Of a stretch of DNA of 50,763 nt, positions 8,248 to 15,950 are shown in pieces. This DNA comes from Verrucomicrobiota bacterium (GTDB lineage Bacteria; Verrucomicrobiota; Verrucomicrobiia; Opitutales; Opitutaceae), in contig JAEWBF010000032.1 in assembly GCA_023391285.1 (NCBI GenBank), positions 1 through 50,763 of the forward strand, written 5' to 3'. The position numbers and the translations under genes were made by a program. Position 1 is the first letter of the stretch, and each line of letters starts with the position of its first letter. The notes under the pieces are model-generated. The model ran no database searches. It was given only the letters and a program-made list of their open reading frames with translations, and was not told the DNA's origin.

Positions 8248-9399
8248 TCACGCGAGCACCTCCTCCATCGTCCTCCGCTTCCGCCCCAGCGTCGCCCGCC
8301 CCCACGTTCGCTGCGTGTTCAAAATGATCCCCAGCAAAAACCCCATCAGCAGCAAATTCGACAACCCCGCGCTGATGAATGGCAGCGACATTCCTTTCGT
8401 CGGCAACACGCCCGTCACCACGCCGAGATTCACGATCGCCTGCAGGCAAATCAGCAGCAGGCATCCCGTCACCAGCAGATACTGAAACAGATTCGGCGCC
8501 CTCCTCAGGTGCACGAGACCCGCCACGAAAATAATCAAGAACAGCACCACCACGCCCAGCGTGAACGGCAACCCGAGCTCTTCGCCCACCACCGAAAAAA
8601 TAAAGTCCGTGTGCGCCTCCGGCAGATAATTCAACTGCTGCCGCCCCTGCCCCAATCCCGCGCCCTCAACTCCTCCCGCCGCAAACGCCGCCAGCCCCTG
8701 GCGCAAGTGATACGATTTCTCCTCGCTCAAAAATTCCGTCATCCGCCGCAGCCGGTTCGGATTATTCATCACCGCGAGCGCGAACCCGCCCGCCACCAAC
8801 GCGATCGTCGGCAGCACATAGCGCCACTTCGCTCCCGCTAAAAACAACAGCACCAATCCCACCGCCATCGTCAGCGCCGCCGTGCCGAAATCCGGCTCGA
8901 GCATGATCAAACCCGCCACCCCTCCGATCATCGCCAGCGGATAAAGATACCCGCGTTTGAACTCCGCGATCCGCGTCTGATTCAGCGCCAGATAATGCGC
9001 GAGGCAGAACACCAATCCGAGTTTCGCAAACTCCGACACCTGCACGCGCACCGGTCCAAGCCCCAGCCAGCGCCGACTCCCTTTCACCGAAATTCCAATC
9101 TGCGGAATCAGCACGAGCAGCAGGGCCACCACCACGATCGCTCCAATCCACCACGCGTGCTCGCGCAGATAATCCAGATCGATCCGGCTCACCACGAAAC
9201 ACACCAGCGCCGCCGCCGCCACCCCGACCAGCTGCTTGTTCAAATAGAAATACGGCCCCTGTTTGAACGACGCGCTCGCGCTGAACAAAATCGTCAAACC
9301 GAGAAACGTCAGCCCCAGCGCGCACACGATGATCACCGTCGTCGGATTGATCGAAAACCAGCCGCGCGCCGGATCAGACTTCTTCGCTCGTCTCGCCAT
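8248..9399 (-). CDS. ftsW: Lipid II polymerase FtsW (SEDS family)
   Basis: Polytopic SEDS glycosyltransferase of 383 residues with about ten membrane segments that polymerises septal peptidoglycan with FtsI. Seen are the early GLTFLGLTILFSASA helix, the conserved GSRRWLGLGPVRVQVSE loop, the large periplasmic loop GQGRQQLNYLPEAHTDFIF and the signature LPTKGMSLPFISAG near the C-terminus. The start is fixed: an in-frame TAG sits directly before the ATG, and an excellent Shine-Dalgarno, GGAGGAG, lies 9 bases upstream. Gene order distinguishes it from RodA. Confidence 0.97.
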   Translation of the reverse strand: MARRAKKSDPARGWFSINPTTVIIVCALGLTFLGLTILFSASASFKQGPYFYLNKQLVGVAAAALVCFVVSRIDLDYLREHAWWIGAIVVVALLLVLIPQIGISVKGSRRWLGLGPVRVQVSEFAKLGLVFCLAHYLALNQTRIAEFKRGYLYPLAMIGGVAGLIMLEPDFGTAALTMAVGLVLLFLAGAKWRYVLPTIALVAGGFALAVMNNPNRLRRMTEFLSEEKSYHLRQGLAAFAAGGVEGAGLGQGRQQLNYLPEAHTDFIFSVVGEELGLPFTLGVVVLFLIIFVAGLVHLRRAPNLFQYLLVTGCLLLICLQAIVNLGVVTGVLPTKGMSLPFISAGLSNLLLMGFLLGIILNTQRTWGRATLGRKRRTMEEVLA

Positions 9400-9525
9400 C
9401 TAGGTCGTCTCCTCCGTCACGCCAAACGCCCGCGACGCGTCCGCCAGCGCTTGGGCAAAGGCGGAAGCATCGCTGTTATTCACGAATCAATGATCGCTTG
9501 AACGTTTCCGAACTCCCCGCGCCGC

Positions 9526-10398
9526 TCACCGCTCGTCCACCTGAATCACCGGCGGCTCGTTGTGATCGTCCGGCGGGATAATCAACGTCGGCACTTCCCC
9601 CGCAGCCGGAGTCGGAGCCGTGTCGATCGTCGGTTGCGCCGGCGCCGTCTGCGTCGGGCTCGAGGTTTGCGTCCGGCCCGCGGGCGCCTGCCAGCCCGGA
9701 ATCGTCAATTCCATCCCCGCCCGAAGCTTCCGCGGATCCGCAATATTGTTCGCGGTCGCGATGTCGCCGACCTTCACCTGATACTTCCGCGCAATCGCGC
9801 CCAGCGTCTCGCCGGGCCGCACCACGTGCTTCACCGACTGCCCTCGGCTTTTCGCCGCGGCGGGCGGATTCGCCGGCGCCGTCGTAGCCACCGGATCGGT
9901 CACGCTCATGCTCGTGCTCGGCATCGCCTGCGCCGGAATGATCAACTTCTGCCCAATCCTCACCGTCGCGTCGCGGGCGATGTTGTTCGCCGCCGCCAGC
10001 TCGGCCACCGTCAACTTGTTCCGACGCGCAATCACCCAAAGACTGTCGCCCGGCGCCACCGTGTAGGTCGTCGCCGGCGTCACGTCGGCGACCGGCTGCG
10101 TTTCCAGCGCGCGCGCAACCGGCGTGCCCGGCCGCGTCGGCGAGAAACGCACGCCCATGTTCATCCCGGCGTCAGCCGGCATCGATTGAGTATCCGCCGC
10201 CCCAATACTCACCGCTGGCTCGGGCTCCGCGCCCGCAAAGGTCGTCGGCATCTCGCCGCCCGTCGCATCCGCCGCCGTGGTGCCTTCCGCCGCCGCCGGC
10301 GGTTTGTTCGCCGAACTGCAGCCAGGGTTCACGAGAATCATCAACAAAGCCAGGGCGTGGATCCCCACGACGACGCCAAAAATGCGGAGGATTTTCAT
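9526..10398 (-). CDS. LysM-repeat envelope protein
   Basis: A 290-residue exported or membrane-anchored protein. Residues 5-24 are hydrophobic and are followed by NPGCSS, a poor lipobox, so it may be a lipoprotein or simply N-anchored. After a Pro/Ala/Thr-rich linker come two LysM domains, TYTVAPGDSLWVIARRN... (about 111-155) and KHVVRPGETLGAIARKY... (about 190-235), then a disordered tail. LysM binds peptidoglycan glycans, so a septal or wall-bound role fits its place between murD and ftsW. No catalytic domain is seen. The 126 bases between it and ftsW hold only the ftsW Shine-Dalgarno and nothing else recognisable. Confidence 0.85.
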   Translation of the reverse strand: MKILRIFGVVVGIHALALLMILVNPGCSSANKPPAAAEGTTAADATGGEMPTTFAGAEPEPAVSIGAADTQSMPADAGMNMGVRFSPTRPGTPVARALETQPVADVTPATTYTVAPGDSLWVIARRNKLTVAELAAANNIARDATVRIGQKLIIPAQAMPSTSMSVTDPVATTAPANPPAAAKSRGQSVKHVVRPGETLGAIARKYQVKVGDIATANNIADPRKLRAGMELTIPGWQAPAGRTQTSSPTQTAPAQPTIDTAPTPAAGEVPTLIIPPDDHNEPPVIQVDER

Positions 10399-10431
10399 AG
10401 GTGGAGTGTTTGGAGGTTGGGACTGCGGATG

Positions 10432-11772
10432 CTACTTAATTCTGGGAGCGGAAGTGATATCGCGCACCAGCTGCTCGAACTGCTCGCCGCGTTCGGCATA
10501 GCCGCGAAACATGTCGAAGCTCGCGAAGCCCGGGCTCAGCAACACATTGTCGCCGCGTTCCGCCAGCTCCGCCGCCCGCTTCACCGCTTCGGCCAGCGTC
10601 GCACAATTCGTATGCGCCACCCGCGCCGCCGCGCAATGAAACGCCAGTTCCGCGCTCGTCTCGCCGATCAACAACACGTGCTTCACGCGCGCCGCGATGC
10701 GATGAACAAACCCCGCCAGGTCGCCGCCTTTCGCCTTCCCGCCCGCGATGAGCACCACCGGCGCCTCGAATCGCGCCAACGCCGCTTCCACCGCGTGGAA
10801 GTTCGTCGCTTTCGAATCGTTCCAAAACACCACGCCTTCGTGCTCCGCCACCCGCGCGAGCCGATGCGGCCCCACTCGAAAGGTCCGCGCTGCTTCGAAT
10901 AAATCGTCCTCCGGCAATCCCGCCGCCCGCCACCACGCCGCCGCCAGCAGAAAATTCTCCCGCTGCGGATACTCCGCAAACACCGTTCCTTTTAACCGCG
11001 CATCCGCCGGCTGCCCTTCCGTCTCCACCGCTGCCCCCGCTGGCAGCGGTCGGCCCAGTTTCTCCGCCCAACGCCGCACCGAACTCCCCACAAAAATCCC
11101 GCTGCTGCGCACCGCCTGCACCTGCTCCCTGCTCCCCGCCCCTTGTTCCTGCACCCCCTTCGTCCGCAGCACCAAGTTCCACTTCGCCGTAAAATAGCTC
11201 TCCAACCCCGGATGACGCTCGAGATGATCCTCGGCGAAATTCGTCCACAACGTCGCGTCCGCCCGCAGCCGCTTCATCGTCTCCGCCTGAAACGAGCTCA
11301 CTTCGCACACCGCGATCGTCTCCTTCGTTCCGCCTTCGAGTCCCGCCACCAGCTCCGCAAACGAGTGCCCGATGTTCCCCGTGGCATAAGCCTCGCGCCC
11401 CGCACCTCGCAAGGCATGCGTCAAAAACTCCGTCAGCGTCGTCTTCCCGTTCGTTCCGGTCACCGCGATGATCGGCCCGCGCCAAAACGCCGCCGCCAGA
11501 TCCAGTTCGCTCACGCACTCGCATCCCGCCTCACGCGCCAGCGCCAGCCACGGATGCTCCGGCGGAAATCCCGGCGAGAACACCACGAGCCGATGCGCCT
11601 TCGCCGCCCGCGCCGAAAACTCCGTCGCCTTCGCATCGTAAATCACGCTTTCCGCGCCGAGCGCCGCCAGCAGCGCCGTCACCCCCACCCCGCTCACGCC
11701 GGCGCCAAAGATCGCGACCGGTGACGCGATCAACGGCCGAAGATTTTCCGGAACTGTAAGTGGCATCTTCAT
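10432..11772 (-). CDS. murD: UDP-N-acetylmuramoylalanine--D-glutamate ligase MurD
   Basis: Mur ligase (446 residues) that adds D-Glu. Evidence: the N-terminal dinucleotide-like fold with GAGVSGVG (23-30), P-loop TGTNGKTT (105-112), the central NFAEDHLERH motif (178-187), WNDSKATN and a C-terminal LLSPGFASFDMF. At residues about 204-222 lies an odd insert containing GVQEQGAGSREQVQA, encoded by a GGGAGCA-rich tract flanked by 8-base direct repeats, placed just after the AKWNLVL segment where other MurD pass directly to the nucleotide-binding core. It should be tolerated as a surface loop. Seven bases separate it from mraY. Confidence 0.96.
   Translation of the reverse strand: MKMPLTVPENLRPLIASPVAIFGAGVSGVGVTALLAALGAESVIYDAKATEFSARAAKAHRLVVFSPGFPPEHPWLALAREAGCECVSELDLAAAFWRGPIIAVTGTNGKTTLTEFLTHALRGAGREAYATGNIGHSFAELVAGLEGGTKETIAVCEVSSFQAETMKRLRADATLWTNFAEDHLERHPGLESYFTAKWNLVLRTKGVQEQGAGSREQVQAVRSSGIFVGSSVRRWAEKLGRPLPAGAAVETEGQPADARLKGTVFAEYPQRENFLLAAAWWRAAGLPEDDLFEAARTFRVGPHRLARVAEHEGVVFWNDSKATNFHAVEAALARFEAPVVLIAGGKAKGGDLAGFVHRIAARVKHVLLIGETSAELAFHCAAARVAHTNCATLAEAVKRAAELAERGDNVLLSPGFASFDMFRGYAERGEQFEQLVRDITSAPRIK
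11115..11155. repeat. In-frame GGGAGCA tract with 8-base direct repeats inside murD
   Basis: On the plus strand CCTGCACC occurs at 11115-11122 and again at 11148-11155, exactly 33 bases (11 codons) apart. Between them lies a tandem of GCTCCCT/GCTCCCC words. On the murD strand this reads as GGGAGCA repeats and keeps the frame. The arrangement looks like a small insertion with a target duplication, or like slippage expansion. Confidence 0.7.
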
Positions 11773-11779
11773 CTTCGCC

Positions 11780-12895
11780 TCACCGCAGCTTCAGCGTCGC
11801 CAAACCCGCGAGCGCACACCCGAGCGACAACACCCAAAACCGCAAGACCACCTTCGTCTCCGGCCAGCCTTTTTTCTGAAAATGATGATGCAGCGGCGCC
11901 ATCAGAAACACCCGCCGCCCCGCCCCGAAACGCTGCTTCGTGTATTTGAACCAACCAACTTGAATCACCACCGACAACAGCTCCGCCACGAACACGCCGC
12001 CCACGATCACCAGCGTAAAGGGTTGGTGTATCATAAACGCCATGACACCGATCAAACCGCCCAGCGCCAGCGATCCCGTATCGCCCATGAACACTTCCGC
12101 CGGGTGCGAGTTATACCAAAGAAACGCCATGCAGCCGCCGATCAGCGCGCCGCAAATCACCGTCAATTCTCCCGTCCCCGGCACATAGCTCATCAACAGA
12201 TATTCCGACAGCAGCACGTTCCCCGCGGCATACGCCATGATCCCAAACACCAGCGCCACCGAGATCGTGCAACCTACCGCCAGCCCATCCAGTCCGTCCG
12301 TCAGGTTGATCGCATTGCTGAACCCCACGATCCACAAATAGATCAACCCCAGCAGCAGCCACCACGGCATGTGCGCGATCACCGCCTGCTTGAAAAACGG
12401 CACCCACAATTCGCGGATCTTCTGCGCGCTCGCCGGATGCCAGATGAGAATTCCCAACGCGACCACCGTCGCCAGCGACTGCCACGTAATTTTCTCCCAC
12501 GACGAAATCCCGTCGCGGTTCTTCTTCACCACTTTCAGATAATCGTCACGCCACCCCGGCACCGTCAGCGCCGCGTAAACGAACAGACTCACAAACACCC
12601 AGACATTCGGCAGCGCCCACAACACGGAGCTGAGAAACACCGCCAAAAAGATGATCAGCCCGCCCATCGTCGGCGTGTGCTTCTTGTCGAAATACGTCGC
12701 GCCAAGCGCCCCCGTGCGATCGTCGATGTAGCCGTGCCCGAACTTCAACTCGCGAAACTTCGCGATCAATCGCGGCGCGATGATAAATCCAATGAACAGC
12801 GCCGTCACCGCCGCCAGCAGCGTGCGCACCGTAATATACCGCAGCAACCGCAACGGTCCGAAATACGCCTCGTAATCTGCCAGATAGCTCAGCAT
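11780..12895 (-). CDS. mraY: Phospho-N-acetylmuramoyl-pentapeptide transferase MraY
   Basis: Integral membrane enzyme of 371 residues with about ten helices that transfers phospho-MurNAc-pentapeptide to undecaprenyl phosphate, making lipid I. The catalytic Asp pair is in GWRDDYLKV, the NLTDGLDGLA and FMGDTGSLALGG motifs follow, and the triple histidine APLHHHFQKKGW lies near the C-terminus. KKHTPTMGG in the first cytoplasmic loop is the MraY-type sequence. It lies 7 bases before murD and 13 after murF. Confidence 0.98.
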   Translation of the reverse strand: MLSYLADYEAYFGPLRLLRYITVRTLLAAVTALFIGFIIAPRLIAKFRELKFGHGYIDDRTGALGATYFDKKHTPTMGGLIIFLAVFLSSVLWALPNVWVFVSLFVYAALTVPGWRDDYLKVVKKNRDGISSWEKITWQSLATVVALGILIWHPASAQKIRELWVPFFKQAVIAHMPWWLLLGLIYLWIVGFSNAINLTDGLDGLAVGCTISVALVFGIMAYAAGNVLLSEYLLMSYVPGTGELTVICGALIGGCMAFLWYNSHPAEVFMGDTGSLALGGLIGVMAFMIHQPFTLVIVGGVFVAELLSVVIQVGWFKYTKQRFGAGRRVFLMAPLHHHFQKKGWPETKVVLRFWVLSLGCALAGLATLKLR

Positions 12896-12908
12896 CGCAC
12901 TCGCCCGC

Positions 12909-14333
12909 TCACGCGTGCACCTCCACGTTCTCCAAGATCCGTTCGAGCGCCCATCGCCGGCTGCCTTTCACAAACACCGCGCCTTTCCACTCTGCAAATC
13001 GCGCCGCCACTTCGCCCACGTCCTTCGCCGCGCTCACTTGTTCCGCTTTCGCTCCGCCTTCGATCGCGCCGCGCGTCACCGCCTCCGCCTGATCCCCGAT
13101 CGCGCACAACCTGTCGCCCTCCCGCAACCGCAGCGAACGTCCGAGCGCGCGATGAAACATCTCCGTTTCCGCCCCCAGTTCTTCCATGCCTCCAATCACG
13201 AACAACCGTCGCTCCGCCGCCGGCGCCACATCGTAAAATGTCTCCAGCGCATCCGCCATCGAAGCCGGATTCGCGTTGTAACAATCCAGATACAACAAGC
13301 GCTCCTTCTCCCGGCGCAGTTCGCCGCGCAACTTCGCCGGCTCCCATCGCTGCAGCCGCTCCTGTATCCGTTCCTTTGACACGCCCAGCCAGAGCGCCGC
13401 GCAAATCGCCAAAGCCGCATTCTGCGCCATGCCGTCCGTCACCCGCCGAAACGTAAACACCAGCGGCGGCGGCGTCCCATATGCCAGCGCCACCGCCGTC
13501 GCATCGCCGCGTTGCGTGAGCGTAAAAAAAACCCGGTCCTTCGGCGGCTCCGCGGGACGCAACACGTCCGCCCGCTCCACCACCATCTGTCGCACGTCCA
13601 GTTCGCGAAACGCCGCAAACTCCGCGCACTGCCGCGGGAAAATCGCCATGCCCGCCGCCTTCACCACCGCCGGCAACTTCGCCTTCTCCTTCGCCACCCC
13701 TTCCAATCCTCCCAGCTCCGCCGTGTGCGCCGCCGCCACCAACGTGATCAACGCCACATCCGGCTCGATCATCTCCGCCAGCGGCTCCATCTCGCCCGGT
13801 CCGCCAATCCCCGCCTCGATCACCGCAAACCGATGCACCGTCGGATCGATCCGCGTCAGCGTCAGCGGCACGCCGAGGTGATTGTTCAAATTCCCCTCCG
13901 TCGCCAAAACTCCGCTCCCTTGTAGGACGGGGTCTCCCGACCCCGCCGCTCCCGCCGCGCCCAACAACAGCGCCAACAAATTCTTCGTCGAAGTCTTCCC
14001 CGCGCTTCCCGACACCCCGATCACCGGCCCCTTGAACGTCCGCCGATGCTCCCGCGCAATCGCCTGAAATGCCTTTAGCGGATCCGCGACCACCAACTGC
14101 GGCAAACCCAGCGCGCCATCTTCCTGCGCCACAATCGCGCCGCTCGCTCCCGCCGCCGCCGCCGCACCGACGAAATCATGGCCGTCGCGTTTCTCGGTCT
14201 TGATCGCGACAAACACCTGCCCTGCCCGCAACTGCCGCGTGTCGATCGTAAATCCTTCCAGCCGCTCACGCGGCTCCGCCGTCCACCGTCCTCCGGTCCA
14301 CGCTGCGAGATCCTGTGGTGAAAACGTCGGCAT
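12909..14333 (-). CDS. murF: UDP-MurNAc-tripeptide--D-alanyl-D-alanine ligase MurF
   Basis: Mur ligase (474 residues) that adds D-Ala-D-Ala to the UDP-MurNAc tripeptide. P-loop GSAGKTSTK (109-117), TEGNLNNHLGVPLTL (145-159), the EAGIGGPGEM segment and the C-terminal DCYNANPASM motif define it. Between the P-loop helix and TEGNLNNH the family has a short loop; here about 16 extra residues, AAGAAGSGDPVLQGSG (126-141), are encoded largely by a GTAG-type palindrome that also occurs between genes elsewhere in this window. The frame is intact and all catalytic motifs remain, so the gene is probably functional. Confidence 0.96.
   Translation of the reverse strand: MPTFSPQDLAAWTGGRWTAEPRERLEGFTIDTRQLRAGQVFVAIKTEKRDGHDFVGAAAAAGASGAIVAQEDGALGLPQLVVADPLKAFQAIAREHRRTFKGPVIGVSGSAGKTSTKNLLALLLGAAGAAGSGDPVLQGSGVLATEGNLNNHLGVPLTLTRIDPTVHRFAVIEAGIGGPGEMEPLAEMIEPDVALITLVAAAHTAELGGLEGVAKEKAKLPAVVKAAGMAIFPRQCAEFAAFRELDVRQMVVERADVLRPAEPPKDRVFFTLTQRGDATAVALAYGTPPPLVFTFRRVTDGMAQNAALAICAALWLGVSKERIQERLQRWEPAKLRGELRREKERLLYLDCYNANPASMADALETFYDVAPAAERRLFVIGGMEELGAETEMFHRALGRSLRLREGDRLCAIGDQAEAVTRGAIEGGAKAEQVSAAKDVGEVAARFAEWKGAVFVKGSRRWALERILENVEVHA
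13921..13947 (+). repeat. GTAG-type palindrome embedded in frame within murF
   Basis: The plus strand reads TGTAG (13921-13925), then CGGGGTC (13928-13934), loop TCCC, GACCCCG (13939-13945), CC. The 7-base stem is perfect. The element lies antisense to murF, so its TAG is read on the murF strand as CTA (Leu) and makes no stop. It shares the TGTAG head and palindrome layout with the copies at 20015, 24774 and 50578. Confidence 0.75.
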
Positions 14334-14348
14334 CCGTCTCGTTCGCCC

Positions 14349-15950
14349 TCATCCGTTCCTCAGCAGCTTGATCTCGATCAGCTCGCGCACGACCTGCCGG
14401 TCGTCGAAGGGAATCACCGTGTCCGCGAACTCCTGATAGCTCTCGTGGCCTTTCCCCGCAATGAGCAGCGCATCGCCCGCCTTCAATGCATCCAGCGCCA
14501 AGCTGATCGCCCGCCGCCGATCGTCGATCCACGCGATCTTCTCCGGCGCCGTGACGCCCGTCTTCATGTCTTCGAAGATCTGCGTGAGCGTTTCCGCCCG
14601 CGGATTATCGGCCGTCGCGAACGCGAAGTCCGCGAACTCCTGCACCGCCTTCACCATCAGCGGCCGCTTCGTCCGATCGCGGTTTCCTCCACAACCAAAC
14701 ACCACGAACAACCGTCCCGGCGTGATCGCGCGCAACATCCCCAGCGCATTCCGCAACGCATCGTCCGTGTGCGCGTAATCGACGAGCACGTTGTAAGGCT
14801 GCCCTTGATCGATCCGCTCCATGCGGCCCGGCACGCCTTTGAACGCCCGCAACCGCGCGAGAAACACCACCGGATCGCGCCCGAGCCCCCACGCCGTCGC
14901 GATCGCCGCGAGTAGGTTGCTCACGTTGTAACGCCCGATCAACGGCGACTCGATTTCCATCGTGCCGCCCGGCCACACCAGCCGGAAGGTCGCATTCGTG
15001 AAATTCAACTTCACGTTCTCCGCCCGCACCTCCGCGGCCGCGTTTTCGCCAAACGTCACCAGCTTCGGCACCCGTCCATCGGCCCGAATCTGCTCCGCCA
15101 GCTTCGCCCCATACGGGTCGTCCAGATTCACCACCGCCACTTTCGGCGGTGTGCCGCTCGCGTCGGAAAACAGCCGCGCTTTCACCCCGAAATACGCATC
15201 CAGGGTCTTGTGATAATCCAAGTGGTCGCGTGTCAGATTTGTGAATACAGCCGCCCCGAACTGCAGCCCGAGCACGCGTTGCTGATCGATGCCATGCGAG
15301 CTCACTTCCATCACCGCCTGGCGACAACCCGCGTCGCGCATCTGCGCCATCATTCCATAGATATCCAACGACTCCGGCGTCGTCCGATACGCCGGCACCG
15401 TGCGCGCGCCGAGGTCATAGTTGATCGTGCCGATCAGCCCCACGCGCTGATCGCCATTGAGCAGATGCTTCAGCAAATGCGTGACCGTCGTCTTGCCGTT
15501 CGTGCCCGTGACGCCGACCACGGTCATTTCGCGATCCGGAAACTTGTAATAACGCTGCGCCACCCGCGCGAGCGTCGCCCGCGCATCCGCGACTTGGATG
15601 AACGTCACTTTCGCCGGCGGCAGCGCCGGCATCTTCTGCGTCACCACCGCCACCGCGCCGCGATTCACCGCTTCGTCGATGAAGGTCGCACCATCCGCGC
15701 GCAACCCGGGCAGCGCAAAAAACAACGTGCCCGGCACCACGCGGCGGCTGTCGATCACGAGGCCGGAAATCGGCCGGTCGAGGCTTCCTTTGACGGCAAT
15801 GATTTCCTCGTCGCCGAAGTAGTCGGAAAGTTTCGGGGCCATTTTAAAGACGCGGTTGCGAACGAGCTTCTCCTCACGCGTGCGACGCAGCGCCGGGCGG
15901 GGCGCGAAGGCGTGAATCAAAGGATAATTTTGCGAAAGATAACCGATCAC
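14349..15950 (-). CDS. murE: UDP-MurNAc-dipeptide--diaminopimelate ligase MurE
   Basis: Mur ligase adding the third stem-peptide residue. P-loop GTNGKTTVTHLL, DYAHTDDALRNAL and GKGHESYQ are clear, and the DNPR motif (TADNPRAETL) is the signature of meso-diaminopimelate-adding enzymes. Start choice: the GTG at 15950 overlaps the ftsI stop (GTGA) and has a strong Shine-Dalgarno, GGGAGGAG, 7 bases upstream, giving 533 residues with a 36-residue extension. The ATG at 15842 gives 497 residues and the usual N-terminus (MAPKLSDYF) but has no Shine-Dalgarno at a workable distance. I favour the GTG, without certainty. Confidence 0.96.
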   Translation of the reverse strand: MIGYLSQNYPLIHAFAPRPALRRTREEKLVRNRVFKMAPKLSDYFGDEEIIAVKGSLDRPISGLVIDSRRVVPGTLFFALPGLRADGATFIDEAVNRGAVAVVTQKMPALPPAKVTFIQVADARATLARVAQRYYKFPDREMTVVGVTGTNGKTTVTHLLKHLLNGDQRVGLIGTINYDLGARTVPAYRTTPESLDIYGMMAQMRDAGCRQAVMEVSSHGIDQQRVLGLQFGAAVFTNLTRDHLDYHKTLDAYFGVKARLFSDASGTPPKVAVVNLDDPYGAKLAEQIRADGRVPKLVTFGENAAAEVRAENVKLNFTNATFRLVWPGGTMEIESPLIGRYNVSNLLAAIATAWGLGRDPVVFLARLRAFKGVPGRMERIDQGQPYNVLVDYAHTDDALRNALGMLRAITPGRLFVVFGCGGNRDRTKRPLMVKAVQEFADFAFATADNPRAETLTQIFEDMKTGVTAPEKIAWIDDRRRAISLALDALKAGDALLIAGKGHESYQEFADTVIPFDDRQVVRELIEIKLLRNG

